Source: Butyrivibrio sp. VCD2006 (GTDB lineage Bacteria; Bacillota; Clostridia; Lachnospirales; Lachnospiraceae). From it: 64,000 bases of DNA. The DNA lies in assembly GCF_000423925.1 (NCBI RefSeq), contig NZ_AUIX01000026.1, positions 25,141 to 89,140 of the forward strand, written 5' to 3'. Position 1 is the first letter of the stretch; each line of letters opens with the position of its first letter. This document shows positions 53,989 through 62,294 of the stretch, piece by piece. The notes beneath the pieces are model-generated. The model searched no databases. It worked only from the letters and a program-made list of their open reading frames with translations, and was not told the origin of the DNA. The position numbers were made by a program, and so were the translations under genes.

Positions 53989-55803
53989 TTATAGAGGCTT
54001 GGTCTCCGCCTTAAGCCACTCCTTGATCTCAGGCTCCTCAATAAGAGGCTCTATTCTGTCGTAAACCATCTTCTGATATTCATTGATGGCCTCGATTTCC
54101 CTAGGCTGTAAGTACTGCTTATCCAAAGCATCGCGGTCCAGCGGAACATAAGTGAGATGTCTGAATTCTAAGAACTGTCCGTCACTGTTCTTCTCGCCTT
54201 CAACAACCTCAAGGATGTTCTCTATACGAATGCCGTGCTTACCCTCGATATAAACTCCGGGCTCATCTGACATGATCATGCCGACCTTAAGTGCTGCCTC
54301 GTCCTCGGATGATCTTGATTTCCATCTGATGCTGTGAGGGCCCTCATGGACATTCAGCATATAACCGATTCCGTGGCCCGTTCCGCACTTATAATCAATT
54401 CCAACATTCCAAAGGGGCTGTCTTGCAAGAATATCAAGGTTTCTTCCGTTACATCCCTCAAGGAAATGTGCATTAGCAAGCTGAAGCATTCCAACTGTGG
54501 TAAGTGTATAGTGCTTCTTCTCCTCGTCTGTGATAGGTCCAAGGACAATGGTTCTGGTAACATCAGTAGTTCCGCCCATGTATGTAGCACCTGAATCAAC
54601 AAGCAGGAAGTGCTCCGGTTTTAACTCAGCATTCGACTCCTCAGTAGCTTCATAATGCATCATTGCTGCATTGTCCCTGTAAGCACTGATTGTAGGGAAT
54701 GAAAGTTCGATAAAGCCGGGGAGCTGTGCCCTCATGTTATCAAGATGCATAGCGGCTGTGTACTCATTTAATGTGCCGTTTTTAACTTCATTCTTAACCC
54801 AGTAAATGAACTTGGTAAGAACAGCAGAATCCTTTACATAAACGTCCCTGATGTTCTTTATCTCAGTCTCATTTTTACATGCCTTCATCATCTCAGTGGG
54901 ATCATAGATATTCTTGATGTTGGCATGATTATTCTCAGAGTTATCCTTTATCGTTCTGAAAACAGAATAGCTTACATTTCGCTCATCATACAGAGTCACA
55001 CCATCATACTCATATTCATCAAGCCATGTGATGATTCTGTTATAGGCAACGAGCTCAATGTCGTTATTTTCACAATAATTTCTGACCTCGTCATTCAGTT
55101 CATCAAATTGAACAAACATGCTTACAGTCTTTTTAGTAATGAACAGATAGCTGAGTATTACAGGATTACATTCAACGTCGTTACCGCGAAGATTTGTAAG
55201 CCAGCAAATGTCATCAAGCTTGCAGAGAAGATATGCATTAGCCTTCTCTTCCTCCATGACCTTTCTGATATCAGCAAGCTTTTCCGCGAAAGACTTTCCG
55301 CAGAGCTCATCAGAAAGAACATAAATAGGATTGCAGGGAAGAGCCGGTCTGTCTGTCCAGACTTCTCCGGCAAGATCCTTATCAAACTTTATCTTTACCT
55401 GATTCTTCTTAAGCTTTTTTTCATAAGCAAGGCCTTCTCTTGCAGGAACAACCTTACCGTCAAAACCGAGTACCTGACCTGCTGTCATATTTTCAGCAAG
55501 ATATTCGGAAATTGTAGGTACTCCTTCCTCTCCCATTTTATAGAGGGTAACACCTGTGCCCTCCATCTCGCGGTCAGCCTGAATGAAATATCTTCCATCA
55601 GTCCACATTCCTGCCCAGTCCTTAGAAACAACCAGTGTTCCGTTTGAGCCGGTAAATCCACAGAAATACTCACGCGCTTTGAAAAAATCTGCTGAGTACT
55701 CTGAGTTGTGATAATCAGAAGTAGGCATCAGATAGTAATCGATACCGTTTGCTGACATCTTTTCTCTAAGGGCAGAAAGTCTGTCCTGTATAACTTTATT
55801 CAT
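53989..55803 (-). CDS. Xaa-Pro aminopeptidase, three-domain M24B
   Basis: 604 residues, about 160 longer than E. coli PepP and like the eukaryotic-type enzyme: two creatinase-like N-terminal domains (DYYLMPTSDYHNSEY, MWTDGRYFIQAD; then NAYLLCKLDDICWLTNLRG) and a C-terminal pita-bread catalytic domain. Metal ligands can be followed: Asp in LLVDSGA and GGTTDVTRT, His in GTGHGIGYMLNVHEGP, Glu in SDEPGVY and RIENIL. It removes N-terminal residues before proline in the cytoplasm. The binding site before the ATG is weak-looking but the family start is well matched. Confidence 0.95.
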   Translation of the reverse strand: MNKVIQDRLSALREKMSANGIDYYLMPTSDYHNSEYSADFFKAREYFCGFTGSNGTLVVSKDWAGMWTDGRYFIQADREMEGTGVTLYKMGEEGVPTISEYLAENMTAGQVLGFDGKVVPAREGLAYEKKLKKNQVKIKFDKDLAGEVWTDRPALPCNPIYVLSDELCGKSFAEKLADIRKVMEEEKANAYLLCKLDDICWLTNLRGNDVECNPVILSYLFITKKTVSMFVQFDELNDEVRNYCENNDIELVAYNRIITWLDEYEYDGVTLYDERNVSYSVFRTIKDNSENNHANIKNIYDPTEMMKACKNETEIKNIRDVYVKDSAVLTKFIYWVKNEVKNGTLNEYTAAMHLDNMRAQLPGFIELSFPTISAYRDNAAMMHYEATEESNAELKPEHFLLVDSGATYMGGTTDVTRTIVLGPITDEEKKHYTLTTVGMLQLANAHFLEGCNGRNLDILARQPLWNVGIDYKCGTGHGIGYMLNVHEGPHSIRWKSRSSEDEAALKVGMIMSDEPGVYIEGKHGIRIENILEVVEGEKNSDGQFLEFRHLTYVPLDRDALDKQYLQPREIEAINEYQKMVYDRIEPLIEEPEIKEWLKAETKPL

Positions 55804-55820
55804 TTTATTCCTCCTAATAC

Positions 55821-56055
55821 CCCCTCATCCGTCAGCTTCGCTGACACCTTCCCCCCAAGGGGAAGGCTTTTTACCTCTTGCCCTCCCCCCAAGGGGAAGG
55901 CTTTTTACCTCTTGCCTTCCCCTTGGGGGAAAGGTTTTTACCTCTTGCCTTCCCCTTGGAGGAAAGTTTTTACCTCTTGCCTTCCACTTGGGGGGAAGTT
56001 TTTTACCTCTTGCCTTCCCCCTTAGGGGGAAGGTGCCCGAAGGGCGGATGAGGGG
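55821..56055. repeat. Composite CCCTCATCCG element with tandem 33-base array (copy 5)
   Basis: Bounded by CCCCTCATCCG on the left and its exact inverse CGGATGAGGGG on the right. Inside, ACCTCTTGCC recurs at 55873, 55907, 55940, 55972 and 56005 (32-34 base steps), each followed by a CTTCCCC/GGGGAAG-type stem. It fills the gap between citrate synthase and the aminopeptidase gene. Confidence 0.9.
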
Positions 56056-56061
56056 TTTAAA

Positions 56062-57444
56062 TCATCTTTCTTCCATGGGCACGTAATCTTTGAAGTCGCT
56101 TACGGCCATGTATGCAGGACGGATGATCTTACTGTTATTAGCAAGCTCCTCCATTCTGTGAGCACTCCATCCCACGATACGCGCAATGGCGAACATAGGA
56201 GTGAAAAGCTCCTCAGGAAGTCCAAGCATCTCATAGACAAATCCTGAATAGAAGTCCACATTGATGCTGACACCCTTATACATTTTACGCTCGGCACTGA
56301 TTACTTCAGGCGCAAGCCTCTCAACCATTTCATAAAGGGCGAGCTCTTTCTCCATTCCCTTTTCCTTGGCAAGCTGAATCGTATACTCCTTAAGGAGCAC
56401 CGCTCTCGGATCGGATTTTGAATAAATAGCATGTCCCACACCATAGATAAGACCTGCATTATCAAAAGCCTCTCCATGAAGAAGTCTCTTTAAGTAGCTC
56501 TTGACCTCTTCCTCATCGGTCCAGTCCTTAACCTCTTTCTCCATCTCCTCAAACATATGAATAACCTTAATGTTGGCTCCGCCGTGACGAGGTCCCTTAA
56601 GAGATCCAATCGCCGCAGCAATTACCGAATAAGTATCAGTCATTGATGAGCTCACAACGTGAGTTGTGAAGGATGAGTTGTTACCACCGCCATGCTCCAT
56701 ATGCAGGATCAGACAGATATCAAGAAGTCTTGCCTCAAGCTCTGTGTATTTAGAATCCGGACGGAGCAAATACAAAATATGCTCAGCCGTTGAAAGATCT
56801 GCCTTCGGAGGGTGAATAAAAAGACTTTTCCCCTCATGGTAGTGGTTATATGCCTGATATCCGTAAATAGCAAGAAGCGGAAACAGGCTGACCATCTGAA
56901 GACACTGCCTGAGTACATTAGGCATTGAAACATCGTCAGCATGATCATCATAAGAATAAAGCGTAAGTACACTTCTTGAAAGGGTATTCATCATGTCACG
57001 ACTTGGAGCCTTCATAATGATATCCCTTACAAAGCCTGTAGGCAGCGATCTGTAAAACCCAAGAAGCTCAGTAAATCCCTTAAGTTCAGCTTCGTTTGGA
57101 AGCTTTCCGAAAAGAAGAAGATATGCTGCCTCTTCGAATCCGTACTTGGATTTACTTGCGGTGCCATGCACAATATCCTTAACATTTATCCCACGGTAAT
57201 ATAAATTACCGTCAGTTGAAATCCTCTCACCGTTCACTTCCTCTGAAGCGATAATTGTCGATATTTTTGTAAGTCCAGTAAGGACACCTCTACCATCTAA
57301 ATCTCGGAGACCACGCTTTACATTATGCTTTGTAAAGAGCTCAGGATTAATCTGGTCAGCTGTCTCAACTGTTTTTGCCAGATCAACTATTTTCGGTGTG
57401 TTATCGGAGTAAATATTTGCTTCGTTAACTCTTGTATTCCCCAT
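56062..57444 (-). CDS. gltA: Citrate synthase
   Basis: 460 residues from MGNTRVNEANIY; GGGAGGTAAC lies directly before this ATG, and the longer frame to 57498 only translates a repeat. Catalytic regions: EHGGGNNSSFTTHVVSSSMT, GSLKGPRHGGAN and GVGHAIYSKSDPRA hold the active-site His residues, followed by NVDFYSGFVYEMLGLPEELF with the catalytic Asp. It condenses oxaloacetate and acetyl-CoA. The length and N-terminal extension match clostridial citrate synthases. Next to threonine synthase with a repeat between. Confidence 0.95.
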   Translation of the reverse strand: MGNTRVNEANIYSDNTPKIVDLAKTVETADQINPELFTKHNVKRGLRDLDGRGVLTGLTKISTIIASEEVNGERISTDGNLYYRGINVKDIVHGTASKSKYGFEEAAYLLLFGKLPNEAELKGFTELLGFYRSLPTGFVRDIIMKAPSRDMMNTLSRSVLTLYSYDDHADDVSMPNVLRQCLQMVSLFPLLAIYGYQAYNHYHEGKSLFIHPPKADLSTAEHILYLLRPDSKYTELEARLLDICLILHMEHGGGNNSSFTTHVVSSSMTDTYSVIAAAIGSLKGPRHGGANIKVIHMFEEMEKEVKDWTDEEEVKSYLKRLLHGEAFDNAGLIYGVGHAIYSKSDPRAVLLKEYTIQLAKEKGMEKELALYEMVERLAPEVISAERKMYKGVSINVDFYSGFVYEMLGLPEELFTPMFAIARIVGWSAHRMEELANNSKIIRPAYMAVSDFKDYVPMEER

Positions 57445-57464
57445 GTTACCTCCCAACTTTATTG

Positions 57465-57509
57465 CCCTCATCCGGCACTTCGTGCCACCTTCCCCCATAG
57501 GGGGAAGGC
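57465..57509. repeat. CCCTCATCCG two-hairpin repeat, copy 6
   Basis: CCCTCATCCG, GGCACTTCGTGCC hairpin, CCTTCCCCC...GGGGGAAGGC, between thrC and gltA. Confidence 0.88.
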
Positions 57510-57516
57510 AAGGGAT

Positions 57517-59001
57517 TTATTTCAAGAACTCCCTTACTGCGTCAGCCAGAGCATCCTTCTCAACAACCTTATCGTGAATTACTTTAGCATCGCGAATAGA
57601 TGTTACAGCCTCAGGAATCTCTACTCCTGAAACCTCAGAGAGCTTATCAGCGAGCTGGAAGTCGTCAAGGCTTGCATCATCCTTGCCAAGTGCCTGCATA
57701 ACGCTTCTTGTGAACTTGTAAGGACTTGCAGTTGATGCGATAACAGTAACTGTCTTATCGCCTGTGTCCTTTACATATTTATTATATACACTAGATGCAA
57801 CAGCTGTGTGCGTATCGATAAGATAGCCTGTATTATCAAACAGTTCCTTGATAGCAACAGCTGTTTCCTCTTCATTAGCAAATCCGCCGTAGAAGCAGTC
57901 AAGTGCTTTTTTCATTGAGTCTGTGATCTCATATTTACCGTTCTCGGAGAGCTGCTTCATATAAGAAGCATCTGCATTTGAGTCATCACCTGCAATATGA
58001 TAGATAAGTCTCTCAAGGTTAGAAGAGATAAGAATATCCATTGAAGGTGAGCTTGTAAGTACGAACTCACGATTTCTGTCATACTCACCGGTTTTAAAGA
58101 AATCATATAAAACCTTGTTGGAGTTTGAAGCGCAGATAAAGGTCTTGATCGGAAGTCCCATCTTGCTTGCATAATATGCAGCGAGAATATTACCGAAGTT
58201 ACCTGTGGGAACCACAACATTTATCTGGTCTCCCTCTGCTATTCTGCCCTCTTTAAGAAGTCTTGTATATGCATAAACATAATATACGATCTGAGGAACA
58301 AGTCTTCCTATATTAATTGAATTAGCTGATGAAAACTGGAATCCCTTCTCATCAAGCTCCTTAGCAAAATCGGGATCTGTGAATATTTTCTTAACGCCTG
58401 TCTGGGCATCATCGAAGTTACCTTTAATTCCGATTACGCAGGTATTCTCGCCTTCCTGTGTAACCATCTGCTTTTTCTGGATAGGTGAAACACCGTTCTC
58501 GGGATAGAAAACGCAGATTCTTGTTCCGGGTACGTTTGCAAAGCCTGCAAGTGCTGCCTTACCTGTATCTCCGCTGGTAGCAGTAAGGATTACGATCTCA
58601 TTCTTAATCTGATTCTTCTTAGCTGCTGTAGTCATGAGATAAGGAAGAATTGAAAGGGCCATATCCTTAAATGCTATTGTTTTTCCGTGATAAAGCTCTA
58701 AATAAAAAGCGCCATCGGCCTCTGTCATCGGAGCCATTTCTTCTGTATCGAATTTGGAGTCATAGGCATGATCTATACAATATCTGAGCTCTTCCTCGGT
58801 AAAATCCGTAAGTAAAAGCTTCATAACCTGGTAAGCCGTCTCGCGATAGTCCATATCCTTAAGTTCTGAAAGACTCTTATCAAGCTTCGGAATACTATCC
58901 GGTACAAACAAACCTCCATCGGAAGCAAGTCCCTGCAAAATAGCCTGTGATGCAGTTACCTTCTTCTTATCGCCTCTGGTACTAGAATACATAACGTTCA
59001 T
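57517..59001 (-). CDS. thrC: Threonine synthase
   Basis: 494 residues. Family landmarks: MYSSTRGDKKKVTASQAILQ, the PLP Lys in GKTIAFKDMALS, TATSGDTGKAAL, YPENGVSPIQKKQM, SSANSINIGRLVPQIVYY and VPTGNFGNILAA. It converts O-phosphohomoserine to threonine with PLP. AAGGAG precedes the ATG. The 180-base upstream gap has AT-rich sequence without a recognisable T-box. Confidence 0.96.
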   Translation of the reverse strand: MNVMYSSTRGDKKKVTASQAILQGLASDGGLFVPDSIPKLDKSLSELKDMDYRETAYQVMKLLLTDFTEEELRYCIDHAYDSKFDTEEMAPMTEADGAFYLELYHGKTIAFKDMALSILPYLMTTAAKKNQIKNEIVILTATSGDTGKAALAGFANVPGTRICVFYPENGVSPIQKKQMVTQEGENTCVIGIKGNFDDAQTGVKKIFTDPDFAKELDEKGFQFSSANSINIGRLVPQIVYYVYAYTRLLKEGRIAEGDQINVVVPTGNFGNILAAYYASKMGLPIKTFICASNSNKVLYDFFKTGEYDRNREFVLTSSPSMDILISSNLERLIYHIAGDDSNADASYMKQLSENGKYEITDSMKKALDCFYGGFANEEETAVAIKELFDNTGYLIDTHTAVASSVYNKYVKDTGDKTVTVIASTASPYKFTRSVMQALGKDDASLDDFQLADKLSEVSGVEIPEAVTSIRDAKVIHDKVVEKDALADAVREFLK

Positions 59002-59182
59002 GTTGCCACGCTCCTTTTTTTATTATTTTCGCAATGCTGTCTGATATGATAAAATAATGAAAAGACGACTCTACACTGATGAGTGATCGAACGATTTTCT
59101 TATGACATTACTTTGAGTACAAAGTATACCACAAAAATGCATATAAATACACTACGATTTAAGCTTATGGGGGTAAACTTAA

Positions 59183-59998
59183 ATGGCAAAAAAGGTTGCG
59201 GGAGTGTATGAAACAAGTTTGAAGGATGGGACAAAATCCTACAGGGCGTCCATAACCTTCAGGGGAAAGCATATTGCGTTGGGGTCATTTTCAGATTTAG
59301 AGACTGCGGGGACAGTCTACAAACAGGCACAGGAGATACTCTCCGACAGCTCATTTTCGCTGTCGGAATATAAAAAGAGTATGCCCCTTCCTTTTGAAAA
59401 GTACGTAGTTTTGGTTAATTTCAGGGATAAAGGGCTTTATATTCCTACGCCTATCTACCTTGAAAAAAAGTACTTTTTCTATTATCTCTCACCCGGACAC
59501 ACACTTATATTTGATATTGATGATCTGTTCTATTATTCATCCCATAAAATAATGAAGCGCGGGTCTCATCTTTTTGTTGCGGACTACGGCTCACAGATCA
59601 GCATATTAAGCCGCTATGGCATAAAAAGCTATGCTGTTAAGGGTCGCGATTATCGCTTTGCCAACGGCAATGCCAACGACCTTCGCTATGAAAACATCGA
59701 GGTTTTAAACCGCTATCACGGTGTCCGCCAATACGCAGACCGCGGCTTTTTGAAATACAAGGTGATCATCCATGTAAACGGTGATTTTGTTGTGGGAAAA
59801 TACAACACCGAGACCGAAGCTGCCATAGCCTACAACAAGGCTGTTGACGTTTTAAGAAAAAACGGAGTCTGCAAGAACTATATGCAGAATTATATCGAGG
59901 ATCTGTCTGCTTCACAGTATGCAGACCTTTATACAAGTATACGTATATCGCCTAAAATAATGAAACTGACAGGAGAAACTGTTACTAAAGATGCGTGA
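59183..59998 (+). CDS. AP2-domain protein with degenerate HNH core
   Basis: 271 residues. Two AP2-like DNA-binding units are visible: residues 5-52 (AGVYETSLKDGTKSYRASIT, ALGSFSDLETAGTVYKQA) and about 184-232 (HGVRQYADRGFLKYKVIIHV, VGKYNTETEAAIAYNKA). Before the second, FANGNANDLRYENIEVLN copies the layout of the HNH stretch in HNH-AP2 homing endonucleases (N-H-x-x-G-N-x-x-N-x-x-x-N-L) but without the His residues. So it looks like a former homing nuclease now kept as a DNA-binding protein. GGGGGTAAACTTAA precedes the ATG. No membrane or signal segment. Confidence 0.72.
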   Translation: MAKKVAGVYETSLKDGTKSYRASITFRGKHIALGSFSDLETAGTVYKQAQEILSDSSFSLSEYKKSMPLPFEKYVVLVNFRDKGLYIPTPIYLEKKYFFYYLSPGHTLIFDIDDLFYYSSHKIMKRGSHLFVADYGSQISILSRYGIKSYAVKGRDYRFANGNANDLRYENIEVLNRYHGVRQYADRGFLKYKVIIHVNGDFVVGKYNTETEAAIAYNKAVDVLRKNGVCKNYMQNYIEDLSASQYADLYTSIRISPKIMKLTGETVTKDA

Positions 59999-60009
59999 TT
60001 CTTTATTTG

Positions 60010-60307
60010 CCCCTCATCCGGCACTTCGTGCCACCTTCCCCCCAAGGGGAAGGCATATGTGTAAGTTTACTCTCAAAAGTGGACTACATATGTTTAAGAT
60101 TACTACCATGAAGGGAAGACATATATGTAAGTTTACTCCCCAAAGTGGTCTACATATATTTAAGATTACTACCACGAAGGGAAGGCATATGTGTAAGTTT
60201 ACTCCCCAAAGTGGTCTACATATATTTAAAATTACTTCCACGAAGGGAAGGCATATGATTAAAGCCTTCCCCCTTAGGGGGAAGGTGCCCGAAGGGCGGA
60301 TGAGGGG
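60010..60307. repeat. Composite CCCTCATCCG element with 66-base tandem array (copy 7)
   Basis: Left end CCCCTCATCCG-GGCACTTCGTGCC..., right end the inverted copy finishing CGGATGAGGGG. Between them lie three units of about 66 bases sharing GAAGGGAAGGCATATG and CCCCAAAGTGGTCTACATAT. All three are in frame with apbE and would encode 22-residue units such as CKFTPQSGLHIFKITTTKG. Confidence 0.9.
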
Positions 60308-61358
60308 TCTCTTACTAGCATTCGTACTTTGCCTTACCCTCTGCGGCTGCGGTGCGCCTTCCGCCACCGAAGCCCACAGAAAGGTAGGCTTCTATTTTGA
60401 TACGGTTATAACGCTAACCGCCTACGACAGAGATTTCACCTCCGAAAATTCCTCATTTTTCACAAGAAATAAAGATGCCTCAGATAACTGCGAAGCCTTC
60501 CTCGATGAATGCTTCGCTTTGTGCATGCGCTATGAAAATCTATTCTCCTCCACAAAAGAAGGAAGCGATATCTGGAACATCAATCACGCAAACGGTGAAG
60601 TAGTCACAGTTGATCCTGCGACCTACGATCTTGTTGAAAAGGCCCTTTACTATGCAGACCTCTCTCAAGGTATCTTTGATCCCACGATCGGCACAGTTAC
60701 TGAACTGTGGAATTTTCATGCAGATTCTGACAAAACAGTTCCCGATGAAGAATCTCTTAAAAAGGCTCTGTCGCACGTTGATTATAAAAAGGTAGAGCTC
60801 AGAAAAGACAGCGGCGAATGCAGCGTTCGGCTTCTTGACAGTGCTGCGCGCCTTGATCTTGGCGGAATTGCAAAGGGTTATATCGCAGACAGATTAAAGG
60901 AACTATATCTTGAAAAAGGCGCAAATAGCGGCATCATAAACCTTGGCGGTAATGTTCTCCTTGTGGGAAAAAAGCCGGGAAGTGACTCTACCTCTTCATT
61001 TAACGTGGCAATTCAGAAGCCCTTTGCGGATGACGGAGAGGCCATGCTCACTCTTCCGCTAACGGATAAATCCCTTGTGACTTCTGGAATTTATGATCGT
61101 TTTTTTGAAAAAGACGGCAGGATTTACCATCATATTCTGGACGTGGAAACAGGGCTTCCTATCGAGAATAATATCTACAGTGCCACTATTGTTTCCGATT
61201 CATCCGTGGACGGAGATGCACTGTCAACCATCTGCTTTTCTCTTGGCATAGAAAAAGGGATGGAGCTCATCGAGTCCATCCCTGATATTCATGTTCTGTA
61301 TATTACAGATGATTATGAAATTGTAAGTTCAGCAGGTTTTCCTAAATCTACCTATTAA
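60255..61358 (+). CDS. apbE: FAD:protein FMN transferase, lipoprotein
   Basis: 367 residues from MIKAFPLRGK; GAAGGG seven bases upstream favours it, with an alternative ATG at 60300 (MRGLLLAF) lying inside the repeat end. A lipoprotein signal is clear (LLLAFVLCLTLCGC). ApbE motifs: FYFDTVITLTAYD, FDPTIGTVTELWNF, RLDLGGIAKGYIADRL, INLGGNVLLVG, VTSGIYDRFF, HHILDVETGLP and DGDALSTICFSLG with the Mg-binding Asp. It attaches FMN to Thr of Rnf/Nqr-type proteins outside the membrane. The open frame continues upstream to 59991 through the whole repeat element, which is probably untranslated. It ends overlapping the convergent flagellin-like gene by four bases. Confidence 0.9.
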   Translation: MIKAFPLRGKVPEGRMRGLLLAFVLCLTLCGCGAPSATEAHRKVGFYFDTVITLTAYDRDFTSENSSFFTRNKDASDNCEAFLDECFALCMRYENLFSSTKEGSDIWNINHANGEVVTVDPATYDLVEKALYYADLSQGIFDPTIGTVTELWNFHADSDKTVPDEESLKKALSHVDYKKVELRKDSGECSVRLLDSAARLDLGGIAKGYIADRLKELYLEKGANSGIINLGGNVLLVGKKPGSDSTSSFNVAIQKPFADDGEAMLTLPLTDKSLVTSGIYDRFFEKDGRIYHHILDVETGLPIENNIYSATIVSDSSVDGDALSTICFSLGIEKGMELIESIPDIHVLYITDDYEIVSSAGFPKSTY

Positions 61359-62017
61359 AGCATAAGATTCAGATTATTCCTCTGCTGCTCATCCTCCATC
61401 TGCTTCTTCTGCATCTGGTTACGATAAGCATCAAGAGTCTGATTCTTACGAAGCTCTGTGATTTCCTGTGCCATATCGGTATCGGCAATACTGCTCTGAG
61501 CACTGAGAAGATTTTCTCTTGCCACATTACTGTAGCTTACATTGTGCTCTAATCCGTTTGTAACAGCACCAACTTCACTTCTTGCATTGCTGACATTTTT
61601 AATAGCCTGATCTATGGAATCAAGATCATTAACATCAACCTTATCAAGGCCGAGCTGCTTCATCTGAGTTGAATCAAGCGACTGGCCGATTCCCTTCATC
61701 AGCTGTGAATTTGCATTTGCGATGTCGCCTCTTTCACTGTCTGAAAGAGTTCCGTTCTGAGCATAAACGGCATTTTCACGGATACTCTGAAGATAATCCG
61801 TAACACCATCGAGAACGCCATCCTGAATATTCTGCTTTGAAATGTTATCAACACCATTTCTCGCCTGAACCTTCATGGTTCTCTGTTCTTTTTCCATCTT
61901 TTCATTGATGGAAAGCTCAGCAGCGCCATCAGCTGCACTCTGCAATTTTTTACCGCTAGCCATTTTCCCATACTGAGAGTAGTTGGAATAGCTATTATTG
62001 CCTATGCCTCCTATCAT
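61355..62017 (-). CDS. Miniature flagellin-like protein
   Basis: 220 residues from MIGGIGNNSYS; GAAAGGAG precedes this ATG and the longer frame to 62164 is unsupported. The N-terminal half follows flagellin D1 (ASGKKLQSAADGAAELSINE against the usual SGKRINSAADDAAGLAISEKM, then ARNGVDNISKQNIQDGVLDG) and the end follows the C-terminal D1 (SEVGAVTNGLEHNVSYSNVA, SSIADTDMAQEITELRK). The variable outer domain is absent, and both outermost D0 segments are short or altered, with a Gln/Lys/Asn-rich end. No other flagellar gene is nearby. It may be a minor filament protein, a cap or chaperone-like partner, or secreted through the flagellar export route. Confidence 0.75.
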   Translation of the reverse strand: MIGGIGNNSYSNYSQYGKMASGKKLQSAADGAAELSINEKMEKEQRTMKVQARNGVDNISKQNIQDGVLDGVTDYLQSIRENAVYAQNGTLSDSERGDIANANSQLMKGIGQSLDSTQMKQLGLDKVDVNDLDSIDQAIKNVSNARSEVGAVTNGLEHNVSYSNVARENLLSAQSSIADTDMAQEITELRKNQTLDAYRNQMQKKQMEDEQQRNNLNLML

Positions 62018-62294
62018 ATGTGCGCTCCTTTCTTCCTCCATGAATAAGGACAAATCCATTTTTGCGCCGCAGCCCGTTCTCCGGTCCCCACCATTAAATA
62101 GCTGCTCGGCATACCTTCCGCAGATTGAAGATATGCTTAGGATCCTTCCTGAAAATCCTGTCACTCTGGACAGGATATACCTATAGTTGATTATACAATA
62201 ACATTATCAGAATATTTTGTAAACAACATCATTTATGTGATTATTTATGAAGTTTGCGATCATCCTTTGTTAATTTTTCACAATTATCGAAATC

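Noticed and set aside
55859..56040. CRISPR array
   Set aside because: The 33-base units are contiguous hairpins with no unique spacers; the same holds for 18897-19032 and 60055-60250. No cas gene is present.
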